In this document: positions 8,901 to 13,793 of the stretch, one piece after another
Layout of the letters: each line of letters starts with the position of its first letter
How positions within the stretch are numbered: position 1 is the stretch's first letter
Assembly (NCBI GenBank): GCA_039029515.1
Contig: JBCCFX010000100.1
Location: 1 to 13,793, forward strand
Source: JBCCFX01 sp039029515
Lineage (GTDB): Bacteria; Planctomycetota; Phycisphaerae; Phycisphaerales; SM1A02
DNA: 13,793 nt
Direction: 5' to 3'
Position numbers and translations under genes: made by a program
Notes under the pieces: model-generated
Database searches by the model: none
Told to the model about the DNA's origin: nothing
The model's input: only the letters and a program-made list of their open reading frames with translations

Positions 8901-9259
8901 TTCGCCTGGCGATTCTCGAAACGCCGAATGCTGACAACACGCATGTGGCGCAGCTCGAAGCCATTCGTCTCGACCTTGATGCCATTCTCGTTGAGCTTCG
9001 TGGCGACCGAACGCTGAGCGCACGGAATCGTCCGCAGAATCCGTCAATCAGCAGCCGAATCGGCACTGTGGTTTCAGGACGACAGCGCGTCACAAGCCCG
9101 CCGACAGGCACGCATCGTGATCAATTCCGCTATGCGGCGGAAGCGTTCACGCCGGTGCGTGCACAGTTGCGACGCGTGATGGAACGCCTCGAAGCACTGG
9201 AAACGGAACTGGATGGCCTCGGCGCGCCGTGGACGCCAGGTCGCGTGCCGGGGCCGTGA
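5957..9259 (+). CDS. Secreted sortilin/VPS10-type Asp-box beta-propeller protein
   Basis: From GTG 5957 (GAGG 6 nt upstream) the product is 1100 aa. It begins with a signal peptide ('ALIFCWTFLFGVVPVYA', cleavage near 26), so it is exported. I count eleven Asp-box motifs (S/T-x-D-x-G-x-x-W/F) between about residues 94 and 710, for example 'SINGGKSWTNV', 'TTDGGENWEQI', 'SDDQGDNWRIV' and 'TVDGGESWIKM'. This is the pattern of sortilin/VPS10 and BNR-like propellers, often annotated as glycosyl hydrolase although no catalytic residues are established for this group. Around 847-880 a strand-rich segment ('MILTVRDADGNVIRRVKGK') looks like a FlgD-type Ig-like domain. Residues about 955-1020 and the C-terminus are helical or coiled-coil. 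The alternative starts ATG 5915 and ATG 5753 are weaker because they place extra residues before the signal peptide. The function is unknown; protein or glycan binding is inferred. Confidence 0.88.
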   Translation: MRNVSPTRAALIFCWTFLFGVVPVYAQDNEPDDAATTAPEAEEESVMSSGSFSGLKFRSIGPALMSGRIGDLAVNPNRHAEYYVAVSSGNVWKTVNDGITFEPVFDGEGSYSIGCVTIDPNDTNVVWVGTGENNSQRSVSFGDGVYKSINGGKSWTNVGLPDSEHIGMIAVDPRDSDTVYVAAQGPLWNSGGDRGLYKTTDGGENWEQILHVSDETGINEIHLDPRDPDVMYASAYQRRRHVWTLINGGPESGVWKSTDAGANWRKINTGLPGEDKGRIGLDISPVNPDVVYAIVEAAKGKSGFFRSDNRGENWARMSDHESNSPQYYNEITCHPTDVDTVYSLDTYMHVTRDGGKSFQRVPRVNRHVDDHAIWIDPDDPQHMRVGSDGGLYDTHDAGKNWRFKSNLPVTQFYRVSVDQALPFYNIYGGTQDNNSQGGPSRTTDRGGIMNEHWFITVGGDGYETVIDPDDPMTVYSQWQYGGLVRHDRRSGEIADIRPLARPGDEPYVFNWDTPLIMSPHNNERLYFAGNYLFRSDDQGDNWRIVSPNLTRGIDRNTLEVMGVIQKPDAVSKHNSTSIYGNAVALDESPIVEGLIYVGTDDGLIHVTEDAGDNWRVIENVDGVPDMTYVSCLHASVLDADVVFATFDNHKMGDFAPYVYRSDDRGVTWTPIASDLPERDICYVIRQDHINPNLLFLGTEFAAYFTVDGGESWIKMSGVPTIAVRDLEIQRRENDVVLGTFGRGFYVLDDYSPLRTVNEDALTGDPVLFGVKDAPMYVQRSRLGHTNGKGSQGATFYAAKNPLFGAVFTYHLSEKIQSLTEQRHELEKEDEWDYPSIDDLRAEDREIDPQMILTVRDADGNVIRRVKGKRGKGFHRTAWDLRYPSEQAVQLSRGSVPDWSMPPAGLLVVPGEYSVTLDLHHNGAVERLAGPESFNVYALDLATMRADDPQSVLEFSREAAELRREVIGAMRAAGEAENRIKHLRLAILETPNADNTHVAQLEAIRLDLDAILVELRGDRTLSARNRPQNPSISSRIGTVVSGRQRVTSPPTGTHRDQFRYAAEAFTPVRAQLRRVMERLEALETELDGLGAPWTPGRVPGP

Positions 9260-9284
9260 TGGAGTGAAACGTTCCTGCTTCGAG

Positions 9285-10634
9285 TCACGGTTCGTCGTCG
9301 CTCGATCCTGTGTCTGTTGCCGGCTCAATGTGGTCGATCGTCTGTTCCTGCGCATCCATGTCGAATGACATGTCGGCGTCGACGATCGACGTGTAGAACA
9401 GCAGCATGAAGACCTGCATGATGAACGCGATGATCACCAGGATCGGCGTTGCAAGGTACAACGTGGCAATCCGCGCTGCGTCGGTCGGCCACCGTTTCTG
9501 TGTGGAATCGCCCGAATCTGTACGTTGAACCCGAGACTTCGCCTGTCCCGTTGGCGCGATGCCGAAGATCGGATGCAGCCAGCGAATCGGACGGAGGATC
9601 AGCGCGTAGATCAGCACAGAGACGAGAATCGTCCCCACAAGATGCAGCGAGAACATCGTCCACGGGTTCATCTCAATGCGAAACAGGTAGAACGCGAGCA
9701 CCTGCTGCACGGGCAGATGCACGATATAGACCGGAAATACGGATCGGTTGAGCACGCCGAAGAACCCACTCGGTCGGCTGAATAACAGAGATCCGTAGCC
9801 GAGGAATGCGAGCATGCCTGCCACTGATTCCACGGTGCGCGCGAACAGTATCGTGTTCTCACCGCCATACTCGAATTCCATCATGCGCAATACGTACAGT
9901 GCGACCGCGATCGGCAGCGCAACGTGACAAATCCAGCGGATGCCGGTCCAGAAGCTCTCGCCGAGTGAAACCAGAACGCTGCCACAGATGAAGCAGGCAA
10001 AGCCGTACCAGAAGCGCATGAAGTAAATGGAGAACGAATCCGCATTGATATGTGGTTCAAGCAATCGACTGAATACGAACAGCGTTGCCGACACAAACAC
10101 AAGCCATCCGAGCGGTGTACATGCGCGTAATGTGCGAATGACCACATTGTGCTCGCGATACTTGAGGTACAGAAACACAGGAATCGCGATGAGGAAATAC
10201 ACCACGAGATTCCACACAAACCACAGGTGTAGCGGTTGCGGAATGTAGCGCGGCGTTTCATCAATGCTGACGTGGTAGAGCGCCGGCGAGATCGGCGCAA
10301 TCAACAGCACGGCTACGACCAGCGGTGGCACCAATCGCATGAGCCGTGGCCTGACGAGGTCGTTGATTGATCGATTCTGCAACAGGTAGCCGGCGGTGAT
10401 ACCCGAGATCAGGAACAACACCGGGATACGCCATGGGTTGATGAGCTCGCCGATGAACCAAGCATCGTCGAGCGTCTGCTCATAGCCGATGAACTCCACC
10501 CATGGTGCGAAGGGCTGGAAGGCAACGAAGACGTGATACGCGATGAGCAACAGCAGCGCAATCGAGCGGATCGCATCGATCTCGTGCCGTCGTGGCAGTG
10601 TGGTTGGTGCCTGAGTCGTTGCCGGCGATGTCAT
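9285..10634 (-). CDS. Membrane acyltransferase, acyltransferase-3 family
   Basis: From ATG 10634 the product is 449 aa with about ten hydrophobic segments, an inner-membrane acyltransferase-3 (PF01757 type, similar to OpgC-like modifiers). The first helix carries 'RRHEIDAIRSIALLLLIAYH', in which R23 and H34 form the R-x10-H motif used for acyl transfer across the membrane. 'NPWRIPVLFLISG' and 'HLWFVWNLVVYFLI' are also family-like. The C-terminal tail is acidic and ends 'DTGSSDDEP'. The frame opens further to 10787, but that extension is not protein-like and would overlap the neighbour's promoter. A consensus TTGACA (minus strand, 10679-10674) just upstream of 10634, plus AGGA 10 nt before it, favour the shorter form, though I see no good -10. 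It faces away from the SRPBCC pair and converges on the Asp-box gene, 25 bp apart. The acceptor is unknown. Confidence 0.87.
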   Translation of the reverse strand: MTSPATTQAPTTLPRRHEIDAIRSIALLLLIAYHVFVAFQPFAPWVEFIGYEQTLDDAWFIGELINPWRIPVLFLISGITAGYLLQNRSINDLVRPRLMRLVPPLVVAVLLIAPISPALYHVSIDETPRYIPQPLHLWFVWNLVVYFLIAIPVFLYLKYREHNVVIRTLRACTPLGWLVFVSATLFVFSRLLEPHINADSFSIYFMRFWYGFACFICGSVLVSLGESFWTGIRWICHVALPIAVALYVLRMMEFEYGGENTILFARTVESVAGMLAFLGYGSLLFSRPSGFFGVLNRSVFPVYIVHLPVQQVLAFYLFRIEMNPWTMFSLHLVGTILVSVLIYALILRPIRWLHPIFGIAPTGQAKSRVQRTDSGDSTQKRWPTDAARIATLYLATPILVIIAFIMQVFMLLFYTSIVDADMSFDMDAQEQTIDHIEPATDTGSSDDEP

Positions 10635-10747
10635 GCGTGCGAGTCCTGTGTGGAGCTGATGCCGAAAGGTGATTGTCAACGGAAGCACGTCAACTGGGCC
10701 CATACGGACTATGGGGATCGCAGTCATGATTGCAGCCTCACGTTGTT

Positions 10748-10776
10748 TTGAACAGGGAACGGCGCTCTGGTAGGCT
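10748..10776 (+). promoter_or_regulatory. Near-leaderless promoter of SRPBCC copy 1
   Basis: The -35 is TTGAAC (10748-10753), the spacer is 17 bp and the -10 is TAGGCT (10771-10776). Transcription would start around 10783, about 3 nt before the ATG at 10786. No Shine-Dalgarno precedes the ATG. The same arrangement recurs before copy 2. Confidence 0.5.
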
Positions 10777-10791
10777 GCGCGCACCATGAAG
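10759..10791 (+). repeat. 33-bp direct repeat, copy 1 (promoter and first two codons)
   Basis: This segment runs from the spacer through the -10 and ATG-AAG. It matches 11318-11350 with a single mismatch (g at 10770, a at 11329). Confidence 0.85.
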
Positions 10792-11262
10792 AGCTAATAC
10801 AGCATCGACATCAACCGACCTCGTGACGAGGTCTTTGCGTTCCTCGATGATCCGGAGAACCTTCCGAAGATTCTCTCTAACCTGAAGGATCAGGGTGTCA
10901 TCAACGAGACGCCGGACCAGGTCGGTACGACCTTCTGGCATGTCTACGAAGAGAAGGGCCGGGAGATGAAGATGACCGGCGTCGTGACCGAACATTGCGT
11001 GCCGGAACGCATGGCGGTTCAACTCGATGGCGCGGTGTTCAGTCTCTGGGTCGCGTACGACTTTGAAGAGATCGATGCGAATTCGACACATCTGATTCAG
11101 TACTCCGAAGCGAAGTTCAAGCACGTCTTCAAAATCTTTGGTCTCATTGGCCGCAAGAAGATGGAAGAAGAAGGCCGGAAGTCGCTCGAAGAGAGCTTCG
11201 CCCGCATGAAGGACATGATCGAGAACGGGCCGGAGACGACATCCGATGCAAGCGCCGAATGA
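10786..11262 (+). pseudogene. SRPBCC-family protein, copy 1, with TAA at codon 4
   Basis: Reading from ATG 10786 gives M-K-S and then TAA (10795-10797). After that, one uninterrupted frame of 154 codons continues to a TGA at 11260. It aligns without gaps to the intact downstream paralogue, at roughly 47% identity by eye. Conserved blocks include 'RPRDEVFAFL', 'VGTTFWHVYEE', 'MTGVVTEH', 'FKHVFKI' and 'FARMKDMIE'. The second copy has GAA (Glu) where this one has TAA, a one-base difference. SRPBCC/START-like proteins are small cytoplasmic helix-grip folds with a hydrophobic ligand cavity; the ligand here is unknown. The next in-frame ATG is 10966 (codon 61), which would lose the first strand and helices. 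It could be a recent nonsense mutation, a sequence error, or translation from a non-canonical start after the stop. Confidence 0.72.
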
Positions 11263-11306
11263 GTGGAGAGCCCAAGCCGTCCATCTTCGAAGCAGGTTCT
11301 TTATCG

Positions 11307-11335
11307 TTGAGTCCACGACGGCGCTCTGATAGGCT
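11307..11335 (+). promoter_or_regulatory. Near-leaderless promoter of SRPBCC copy 2
   Basis: TTGAGT (11307-11312), a 17-bp spacer and TAGGCT (11330-11335), with the ATG 9 nt after the -10. The geometry is identical to that of copy 1, and again there is no Shine-Dalgarno. Confidence 0.52.
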
Positions 11336-11350
11336 GCGCGCACCATGAAG
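11318..11350 (+). repeat. 33-bp direct repeat, copy 2 (promoter and first two codons)
   Basis: This is the partner of 10759-10791, 559 bp downstream, with one mismatch in 33. Upstream of 11318 the two copies diverge, and beyond the ATG-AAG they differ at many codons. Confidence 0.85.
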
Positions 11351-11824
11351 GGTGAATACACGATCGATATCGAACGCCCGCGTGCTGACGTCTTTGCGTT
11401 CCTCTCAGATCAACAGAATATGCAACGTGTCGAGCCGACGCTGATCGGATTCGGGGTTCTTCATGAGACACCCGAGAAAGTCGGATCAACGTTCTGGTTG
11501 GTCTATCAGGAGAATGATCGAACAACGTCTATGAGCGGCGTCGTGACGGCGCACGAACATCCGGAAAATCTCGCGATCAGACTCGATCACGCACTTTTCA
11601 GTTATGAAGCTGCATATCACCTGGCGGAAATTGATGCGCATACAACACGCCTCGTCTTCTCGAGCAGAGAGCGTTTCAAGCACGTCTATAAGTTGATAGG
11701 TGTCTTTGCAGGTAGAAGGTTGAAAGCAGAGAGCCAATCGACCCACCAAGAGACCTTCGCCCGCATCAAGGACTTGATCGAGAGTGAGCGGGAAAGCGAG
11801 GCGCCAGCGTCCACTGGTGAGTAG
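11345..11824 (+). CDS. SRPBCC (START-like) family protein, copy 2, intact
   Basis: The product is a 159-aa soluble protein without a signal peptide, beginning 'MKGEYTIDIERPRADVFAFL', the usual first strand and helix of polyketide-cyclase/START-like SRPBCC proteins. It ends in a long amphipathic helix ('HQETFARIKDLIESERESE'), as expected for the helix-grip fold. The members bind hydrophobic ligands or catalyse small transformations; nothing here specifies a ligand. The ATG is the only reasonable start: it lies 9 nt after a TAGGCT -10 element and has no ribosome binding site, so leaderless or near-leaderless translation is inferred. It is a tandem duplicate of the interrupted copy upstream. The M24 peptidase gene begins 33 nt after its stop, so the two may share a transcript. 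Family call good, function unknown. Confidence 0.85.
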   Translation: MKGEYTIDIERPRADVFAFLSDQQNMQRVEPTLIGFGVLHETPEKVGSTFWLVYQENDRTTSMSGVVTAHEHPENLAIRLDHALFSYEAAYHLAEIDAHTTRLVFSSRERFKHVYKLIGVFAGRRLKAESQSTHQETFARIKDLIESERESEAPASTGE

Positions 11825-11844
11825 CATGCAGTGCCCCGACTTTC

Positions 11845-11850
11845 GAGGAG
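11845..11850 (+). promoter_or_regulatory. Ribosome binding site of the M24 peptidase gene
   Basis: GAGGAG lies 7 nt before the ATG at 11858. It decides for that start over the upstream in-frame GTG at 11831. Confidence 0.75.
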
Positions 11851-11857
11851 TCGACGA

Positions 11858-13201
11858 ATGAGTCCGTACGCGTTCCTGACGGTGACCCTGCTCGTTGCGT
11901 TCCTGATGCCGTGGTCAGCGTCGACTGCCCGTGCGGATGAGCCCGGCGTTGTCCTGCCGATGCGCGATCGCGCTGCCGTCATCGATCAACTGCTGCAGCT
12001 GCGACTCGATCGACTCGTGCCGGAACTCATGCGCGAGAACGACATCGACATGTGGATCGTGCTCGGCCGCGAATACGATGAGGATCCAGTTCTCCGCACG
12101 ATGCTCCCCGCGACGTGGCTGAACGCGCGTCGACGGACGATCCTCGTCTTCCATGATCCCGGTGAAGGCAATACCGTCGAACGCGTCGCGGTCGCGCGGT
12201 ATGAAGTGGGCGATCTCTTCGAAGCCGCGTGGGATCCTGATACGCAACCGGATCAATGGGCGCGCCTTGCGGAGATCATCATGGAGCGCAATCCGCAGCG
12301 CATTGGTATCAATGTGTCCGAGACCTTCGCGCACGCCGATGGTCTGTCGCACTCGCAGCATCAGGCGCTCGCCGCAGCGCTGTCGACGGAGATGCGTTCC
12401 CGACTCGTCTCTGCTGAGCCGGTGGCGGTCGGTTGGCTTGAACGGCGCATTCCTGAAGAGCTTGAGATCTATGCGTCGGTGTGCCGTATTGCGCACCAGA
12501 TCATTGCCGAAGCGTTGTCCGCCGAAGTCATTCAGCCCGGCGTCACCACGACCGACGATGTGAAGTGGTGGTGTCGTGAGCGCATTCGTGAACTCGGGCT
12601 CGTGACGTGGTTCCATCCGCTTGTGTCCATCCAGCGTCCCGGCGGCACAGAGGACTTGTTGTCCATGGTCTCCGGCGATAGCGATGTCATACAGCGCGGC
12701 GATCTCATTCACATTGATCTCGGCATCACCTACCTGCGGTTGAACACCGATACGCAGCAGATGGCGTACGTGCTTCGACGAGGCGAAACCGAACCGCCGG
12801 CCGGACTACAAGAAGCATGGAAGCGCGGACTCGAGATGCAGGACATTCTCATCAATGCCTTCGCGGAGGGCCGGAGCGGGAATGAAGTTCTGAAGATGAC
12901 GCTCGACGAAGCGCGCTCGCGCGGCATCGATGCGATGGTCTACACGCATCCGCTTGGCTTGCACGGTCATGCCGCCGGTCCGCCGATCGGTATGTGGGAC
13001 AAGCAGGGCGGCGTGCCCGGCGCGGGCGATCTGCCAATTCGCAATCGCACGTGTTACGCGATCGAGTTGAGCATCAAGGAACCGGTGGCGGAATGGGGGA
13101 CTGAGCCGATCCGCATCATGATGGAAGAAGATGCCGTGTTCGAAGATGGCCGTGTGTCATATCTCGACGGCCGTCAGACATCGCTGCATCTTGTGCGGTA
13201 G
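11858..13201 (+). CDS. Secreted M24-family metallopeptidase (Xaa-Pro dipeptidase-like)
   Basis: From ATG 11858 the product is 447 aa with a signal peptide ('AFLTVTLLVAFLMPWSASTARA', cleavage near 25-26), so it probably acts in the periplasm or outside the cell. Residues about 30-200 form the creatinase-type N-terminal domain and about 205-447 the pita-bread catalytic domain. The expected two-metal ligands are visible: D287 ('IHIDLG'), D298 ('LNTDTQ', the usual 11-residue spacing), H371 ('GHAAG'), E403 ('CYAIELSI') and E423 or E424 ('MMEEDAVFE'). The enzyme should therefore be active, releasing residues from peptides with proline near the N-terminus or acting on related small amides; exact specificity cannot be read. 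'THPLGLHGHAAGPPIG' and the C-terminal 'YLDGRQTSL' resemble other secreted planctomycete M24 proteins. It follows the SRPBCC gene by 33 nt. Confidence 0.92.
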   Translation: MSPYAFLTVTLLVAFLMPWSASTARADEPGVVLPMRDRAAVIDQLLQLRLDRLVPELMRENDIDMWIVLGREYDEDPVLRTMLPATWLNARRRTILVFHDPGEGNTVERVAVARYEVGDLFEAAWDPDTQPDQWARLAEIIMERNPQRIGINVSETFAHADGLSHSQHQALAAALSTEMRSRLVSAEPVAVGWLERRIPEELEIYASVCRIAHQIIAEALSAEVIQPGVTTTDDVKWWCRERIRELGLVTWFHPLVSIQRPGGTEDLLSMVSGDSDVIQRGDLIHIDLGITYLRLNTDTQQMAYVLRRGETEPPAGLQEAWKRGLEMQDILINAFAEGRSGNEVLKMTLDEARSRGIDAMVYTHPLGLHGHAAGPPIGMWDKQGGVPGAGDLPIRNRTCYAIELSIKEPVAEWGTEPIRIMMEEDAVFEDGRVSYLDGRQTSLHLVR

Positions 13202-13278
13202 GGGATTTGGCGGCGTCGTGAAGTGGCGATAGGCATGATACGTTTCCTTCGTGACGCGCGCGACACTCTCGCGAGTGC

Positions 13279-13682
13279 TCAGGGGCACGCGCCGAATGCA
13301 TTGAGTGCCGCGATCAGATCATCGATGTTGATCGTACCGTTGCCTACGGTGCCATCCGGATGGAGGGGCGCAATGTCGCAACTCACATCCGTTGTGCCAA
13401 ATGAGTTCAGCACCCCGAGCAGATCGTCAATATTCACCTGGTCGTTTCCGCCTTCCGGGACACAGTCGGCAGGACATGGCAGGATGGCATCGCGCAGGAT
13501 GACGCCAAATGTACTCTGGCTCTGCGGTCCTGCCGATGCATTCGGTGACGGTGATGGTTCCTGAATGATAGGCGTACAGAACGCAGTGCCCTCGATGATG
13601 CCATTGATGATGATCAACTCGCGCCCGATCTGATTGTCGACATCGGCCGACAGAACCAGGAGCGGATTCTGTCCAAGTCCCC
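13279..13682 (-). CDS. C-terminal part of a secreted protein with dockerin-like tail
   Basis: The minus-strand frame reads 'GLGQNPLLVLSADVDNQIGR', then 'ELIIINGIIEGTAFCTPIIQ', a Ser/Pro-rich linker, and two dockerin-type EF-hand-like repeats: 'QVNIDDLLGVLNSFG' and 'TINIDDLIAALNAFGACP' at the stop. Such paired tails with adjacent cysteines ('CPADC', 'SCDIAP', 'GACP') are common at the C-terminus of exported planctomycete proteins, and the calcium loop is only fully recognisable in the second repeat. The apparent start, TTG at 13617, falls inside protein-like sequence, so this is not a complete gene. The frame has no plausible start upstream, and the protein-like reading switches frame at the G run (CCCC on the plus strand, 13679-13682). 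The upstream domain seems beta-rich. The gene is convergent with the M24 gene. Confidence 0.62.
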
Positions 13683-13793
13683 GAGCTGGTCCTTGGCCTG
13701 GATGACGATGAAGCTGAGCGTGCTGTTCGATTGCTTCGCAACGACACAGTTTCAGGCGCCGCGCCTATCTTTACGCAAGTACAGCTGCTGGGA
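13683..13793 (-). pseudogene. Frameshifted continuation of the dockerin-tailed protein
   Basis: Upstream of the G run, the frame used by the dockerin part turns into unlikely protein and meets stops (TAG at 13767-13765). A different minus-strand frame reads 'SNSTLSFIVIQAKDQLG', which joins naturally onto 'GLGQNPLLVLSADVDNQ' if one G is added to the run. That second frame itself has a TGA at 13754-13752, so either another shift lies there or the protein-like stretch is short. Everything beyond is outside the window. Confidence 0.4.

Noticed and set aside
10635..10787. N-terminal extension of the acyltransferase to 10787
   Set aside because: The extension is not protein-like, overlaps the SRPBCC promoter repeat, and the family normally begins shortly before the first membrane helix.
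10738..11361. 207-codon minus-strand frame opposite the SRPBCC pair
   Set aside because: It lies antisense to a clearly homologous coding frame and its translation resembles no family. It is a by-product of codon bias.
11915..12712. 265-codon minus-strand frame inside the M24 peptidase gene
   Set aside because: The plus strand carries the creatinase-type domain and the first metal ligand is just downstream; the minus frame has no signal or family motif.
13264..13277. Hairpin CACTC-TCGC-GAGTG between the convergent M24 and dockerin genes as a terminator
   Set aside because: The stem is only 5 bp with no T-tract on either strand.

Overview
The window looks like an accessory stretch of a Planctomycetota chromosome, most likely Phycisphaerae-like. 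This is an inference from family content: a dockerin-like C-terminal tail with two 'N-I-D-D-L-x-x-x-L-N-x-F-G' repeats, a secreted one-haem cytochrome in the style of planctomycete PSCyt1 domains, a large sortilin-type Asp-box propeller and a secreted M24 peptidase. The DNA is moderately GC-rich, which explains the many long shadow reading frames opposite real genes.

Layout, left to right. (1) Positions 1-4136, plus strand: a signalling and surface block. It holds a left-truncated PilZ-receiver-pseudo-Hpt protein, then a chemoreceptor with a NarX/PilJ-like sensory motif, then an alginate-export-like outer-membrane porin whose ATG overlaps the chemoreceptor stop (ATGA). (2) Positions 4187-5647, minus strand: a secreted cytochrome c fused to an unrecognised domain, convergent with the porin. 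(3) Positions 5648-5956: a divergent intergenic region with a strong Shine-Dalgarno in front of a 52-codon small ORF. (4) Positions 5957-9259, plus: a secreted protein of about 1100 aa with eleven Asp boxes. (5) Positions 9285-10634, minus: an integral-membrane acyltransferase-3. (6) Positions 10748-11824, plus: tandem SRPBCC paralogues, each preceded by the same promoter-like segment; the first copy has a TAA at codon 4. (7) Positions 11858-13201, plus: a secreted M24 metallopeptidase with its metal ligands intact. (8) Positions 13279-13793, minus: the 3' end of a secreted dockerin-tailed protein that appears frameshifted at a G run.

The best-supported unusual features are three. The SRPBCC pair is duplicated together with a near-leaderless promoter, and that promoter is far better conserved than the coding sequence; one member is interrupted at codon 4. 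The left-hand block couples a c-di-GMP/receiver protein and a chemoreceptor to an outer-membrane channel. The Hpt-like domain in that block lacks its phospho-histidine. I see no CRISPR array, tRNA, rRNA, transposase or phage gene, and no clear intrinsic terminator.
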